Source: JAGGSN01 sp965603725
GTDB taxonomy: Bacteria; Zixibacteria; MSB-5A5; UBA10806; 4484-95
DNA: 64,000 nucleotides
Assembly: GCA_965603725.1 (NCBI GenBank)
Contig: CBFDEC010000012.1
Span: 13,758-77,757, forward strand
Reading direction: 5' to 3'
Positions 61,838-64,000 of the stretch are shown piece after piece (position 1 is the first letter of the stretch; every line of letters begins with the position of its first letter). The notes beneath the pieces were generated by a model. That model made no database searches, was not told where the DNA came from, and saw nothing but the letters and a program-made list of their open reading frames with translations. Both the position numbers and the translations under genes were made by a program.

Positions 61838-62233
61838 ATGCCGAATAAAGAATCAAGACAAGAAGGTAAACTTGGCACTATCATTGGGAGAGGCACCAAA
61901 ATTGAGGGTACTATAACCGTTGATGGTTCTACCCGGATTGATGGTATAGTTACAGGCAAATTGATATCCAATGACGTTATCACGATCGGTCCCAACGGTG
62001 AGGTTAAAGCCGAGGTTAAGGCGAAATCTATTATTGTTGGCGGGCGAGTCCAGGGCAACCTCGAGGCTGCCGAAAAAATTGAACTGCAATCTAAATCAGA
62101 GCTTCGAGGAGACTTGATTGCTAAGTCGCTGTTAGTTGAACATGGCGCCATTTTTCATGGCAGTTCGAATATGATAGATAAGGTGGGCCAGCAGGCCTAC
62201 CCGATTAAGAAAACAGAAGAACAGGGAAAATAA
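61838..62233 (+). CDS. Bactofilin
   Basis: A 131-residue cytoskeletal polymer subunit. The core (about 12-105) is a beta-helix made of short repeats such as GTKIEGTITVDGSTRIDG and GEVKAEVKAKSIIVGGRVQG. The short N- and C-terminal tails are polar and the C terminus is Lys/Glu-rich. It lies 24 bp after the M23 gene, with AAAGAGG upstream of the ATG. In Helicobacter and others, bactofilins position M23 hydrolases; here the pair is also tied to the parAB operon. Confidence 0.95.
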   Translation: MPNKESRQEGKLGTIIGRGTKIEGTITVDGSTRIDGIVTGKLISNDVITIGPNGEVKAEVKAKSIIVGGRVQGNLEAAEKIELQSKSELRGDLIAKSLLVEHGAIFHGSSNMIDKVGQQAYPIKKTEEQGK

Positions 62234-62238
62234 TTATT

Positions 62239-62264
62239 GTTGGTGCATGGGGACATACGCCAAC
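62239..62264. repeat. Hairpin repeat D, copy 3
   Basis: GTTGGTGCATG-GGGA-CATACGCCAAC, with one or two mismatches. It begins 5 bp after the bactofilin stop and could serve as its terminator. It is 119 bp from copy 4, in the same orientation. Confidence 0.8.
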
Positions 62265-62342
62265 CACAAAAATACTCCAGCGCTCGTGATTGGTTACTGG
62301 GAGAAAAGGGGATTGTTGAAATCAAGAAGGATTATGAATGGC

Positions 62343-62828
62343 TCAATATATAGGCTTGTTGGTGCATGAGGACATACACCAACCACGAAATGATAAATTA
62401 AAAGTGTCTGACCAGGTCTCGCCCCAATCTGTACTTCTCATATAATAGATATCAGAAATACCCCAACCCCTATGGTTCCAAATAAGGTGAATCACTGAAT
62501 CTTCAACTACCGCCTTAGGTCTCCAATCATCACCTTCAAAATAAGTCAGGCGCATAGGCTCTGACCAGTTTATAATATAATCGGTTGTATTCTGTGGTAT
62601 AGATGGAGTAACATTATCCCAGGGGATTTCATATGGTAATTTTAGATACCAACTTCCATCACCAACAAATACAATATCGCCTTTTATAAAATTGCGATTT
62701 GGTATTTGTATACTATCAATATCTGAAGTTGTTGATTCAATTCTATGTGATCCGCCAGCATATGCAGAAATAAAAAAGAAACTAAAAAGAATTATAAACA
62801 TGAAGATTATACCATGTCGGCTATACAT
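62343..62828 (-). pseudogene. Truncated exported BNR/sialidase-like protein
   Basis: A 161-codon frame with a signal peptide (GIIFMFIILFSFFFISAYA) and two BNR-like pieces. WSEPMRLTYFEGDDWRPKAV is the first; the Asp-box DWGETWSDTFNLSF is the second. Sialidase-like propellers are normally several hundred residues. Here the reading runs straight into hairpin D copy 4, which encodes the final GWCMSSCTN and a stop soon after. The rest of the gene has been lost or displaced. Confidence 0.7.
62358..62383. repeat. Hairpin repeat D, copy 4
   Basis: GTTGGTGCATG-AGGA-CATACACCAAC, nearly perfect. It lies inside the 3' end of the truncated BNR gene and marks the breakpoint of that gene. Confidence 0.85.
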
Positions 62829-62951
62829 TACATACTACCCCAAGAAATAAGAAAATGTCTTATTATATGTCTTCACTTCCAATATAACTTAAATTAATTT
62901 TATGTCAAGGCAAAACACCGATTGCATTAGAACGTAAGAATTAATTCCATA

Positions 62952-62981
62952 GAAAAAGGGCCGCTCTACGCGACCCTAAAA
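62952..62981 (-). terminator. Putative terminator of the 63006-63626 gene
   Basis: AGGGCCGC-TCTAC-GCGACCCT forms an 8-bp stem with one mismatch, flanked by A-runs at the left, which read as a T-run on the minus strand. It stands just after the stop of the leftward gene at 63006. The core resembles the GGGCGG/CCGCCC terminator at 45424-45452. Confidence 0.55.
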
Positions 62982-63005
62982 CACTAACACCAAAAACCAG
63001 AAAAT

Positions 63006-63626
63006 TTAATGTCCGGAGGACTTTATCATCTGCAAAACATTCTGCAATGAATTTGTTACATCCGACAGCACCTTGGAATAACGTTTCAAAAGCTCGGTAT
63101 ACTGCCAGCGCATGGAAAATGCTTTCTCGGGGAATTCAAAAATCTCAAGCAGCGTTTGCTTGTAAATCTCGTCAATATACTGCAGGATATAAAACGGATA
63201 TTTGGGAATATTCGAGTCATGAACAAGACCTTTGGAAATTTTATTCCTGTAGATCTCAATCTTTTCAAGCACCACAGTGCCGAAACACCAGGGCGTCATC
63301 AAAGATGAGGTATTGGAAGAATCAGAATAGTACTGGTATAAATTTTTAAGAAGCTGTTCGATTATGATTTTCCTGGCGCGATAATAAGCCATGGTTTCCT
63401 CGTGGCTTTCCGGAGTTGCCGTTATTTTCTGCTGAATTTCCTTCAGCTCCTTTAACGCTCGCCTCTCGGATTTTTCGAGGAACTTGTAATAAATATCAAC
63501 ATATACTTTTATGTTTTCGCTGGAGGTAAAAATATAATACCCTTCATCATCCCTGCCGATACGGGAATCCCGGGCCTTCTTCAGCCGATCCTCGGTAAAC
63601 CCTTTTTCAAGTCCGTTGGAAAGCAT
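63006..63626 (-). CDS. Helical protein of unknown function
   Basis: A 206-residue soluble, largely helical protein. AGAGGAG lies just ahead of the ATG at 63626. The N-terminal part (RIGRDDEGYYIFTSSENIKVYVD) looks like a small beta-hairpin, and the rest (KSERRALKELKEIQQKITA and AFSMRWQYTELLKRYSKV) is charged helices, possibly coiled coil. No family or active site is recognised. Confidence 0.75.
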   Translation of the reverse strand: MLSNGLEKGFTEDRLKKARDSRIGRDDEGYYIFTSSENIKVYVDIYYKFLEKSERRALKELKEIQQKITATPESHEETMAYYRARKIIIEQLLKNLYQYYSDSSNTSSLMTPWCFGTVVLEKIEIYRNKISKGLVHDSNIPKYPFYILQYIDEIYKQTLLEIFEFPEKAFSMRWQYTELLKRYSKVLSDVTNSLQNVLQMIKSSGH

Positions 63627-64000
63627 TCAATTCTCCTCTAATCTACCATCCGAAAACTACTAAAGCAAATCCTGTGCCCGAAAAAGACCCGGTTTCCCCG
63701 AAACAACACTACAATCTTTCTACATAAAGCTTTAATGGCAAACACATTATCATACTTCTTGCTGTTTCAATACCTTAACCTGTGTTAATATAACCATCGT
63801 TCCCCGAAAAGGCAACCGAAAACTTAAATAGTTTGTATTTTCTTGCATTCTTATTGCAAATTGAAATATTGGTTTTATACAACATTAAAACGGGAATCAA
63901 CATTGTAATCCTGTCGGGGGATAAACCCCCGACCTACTTTTTTAAAGTAAAAATCCACCTTCTAAGAAGGTGGCTTTGAAGAGCCTCTAAAAGAGGCCAA
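63627..64000. repeat. Gene-free right end with a train of hairpins
   Basis: AT-rich DNA with two TTTCCCCGAAA-like elements (about 63694 and 63800) is followed by hairpins in series. These are GTCGGGGG-ATAAA-CCCCCGAC at 63913-63933, ACTTT/AAAGT at about 63936-63948, CCACCTTC-TAA-GAAGGTGG at 63955-63973, and GCCTCT-AAA-AGAGGC at 63983-63997. No ORF with a ribosome site is seen. The promoter of the 63006-63626 gene must lie at its left end. Confidence 0.75.

Overview
The window looks like a chromosomal segment of an uncultured, diderm, FCB-type bacterium, possibly Zixibacteria-like (inference). Four things point there: a very long secreted S8 protease ending in a FlgD-like sorting domain with the NYPNPFNP signature; an outer-membrane lipid-asymmetry (Mla/MCE) system; a dTDP-rhamnose and nonulosonate surface-glycan locus; and a piece of LVIVD propeller repeat. 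No rRNA, tRNA, CRISPR array, transposase or phage module is visible.

Region 1 (1-8.2 kb, mostly minus strand): a ZIP metal transporter, a frameshifted sugar epimerase, then rmlD, rmlB, an rmlC-like cupin and rmlA for dTDP-L-rhamnose. A second rmlA copy, identical over about 657 bp, lies 2.2 kb away and brackets a glycosyltransferase gene. Region 2 (8.2-32.5 kb, plus strand): a surface-polysaccharide locus. It holds pseB, pseC, an SpsF-type cytidylyltransferase, pseG, a formyltransferase and pseI, arranged as a pseudaminic-acid pathway in which a formyltransferase occupies the place normally taken by the PseH acetyltransferase. Next come a second SpsF/oxidoreductase/DegT set, glycosyltransferases, a Wzy-like polymerase, a Pse-associated methylase, an MBOAT acyltransferase with an SGNH-like partner, an asparagine-synthase-like protein, a Wzx flippase and a Wzz chain-length protein. 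One methyltransferase in this locus is broken.

Region 3 (32.5-43.2 kb): a DUF3800 gene sits between two 110-bp direct repeats, so that the coaBC leader is duplicated, and it ends in a compact three-way-junction fold. Then come coaBC, a family-4 uracil-DNA glycosylase, dnaB, mlaE, mlaF and mreB. A GH57 glucanotransferase and an MlaD-like MCE protein follow on the minus strand. Region 4 (43.2-52.8 kb): an island of small hairpin repeats, a propeller-transglutaminase protein, the S8 protease, and a small accessory island (TPR-like and HEAT-like proteins, two Cys-rich mini-genes) bracketed by 153-bp direct repeats.

Region 5 (52.8-62.3 kb, plus strand): the conserved origin-proximal block rpmH, rnpA, yidD, yidC, mnmE, mnmG, rsmG, parA, parB, with two parS sites, followed by an M23 peptidase and a bactofilin. 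dnaA is not in the window. The last 1.7 kb holds a truncated BNR/sialidase-like gene, a helical protein of unknown function and more hairpins.

Two themes run through the non-coding DNA. One is a set of modular hairpin repeats. The other is the recurrence of cassettes bracketed by direct repeats (rmlA/glycosyltransferase, DUF3800, the GH57 3' end, the accessory island upstream of rpmH).
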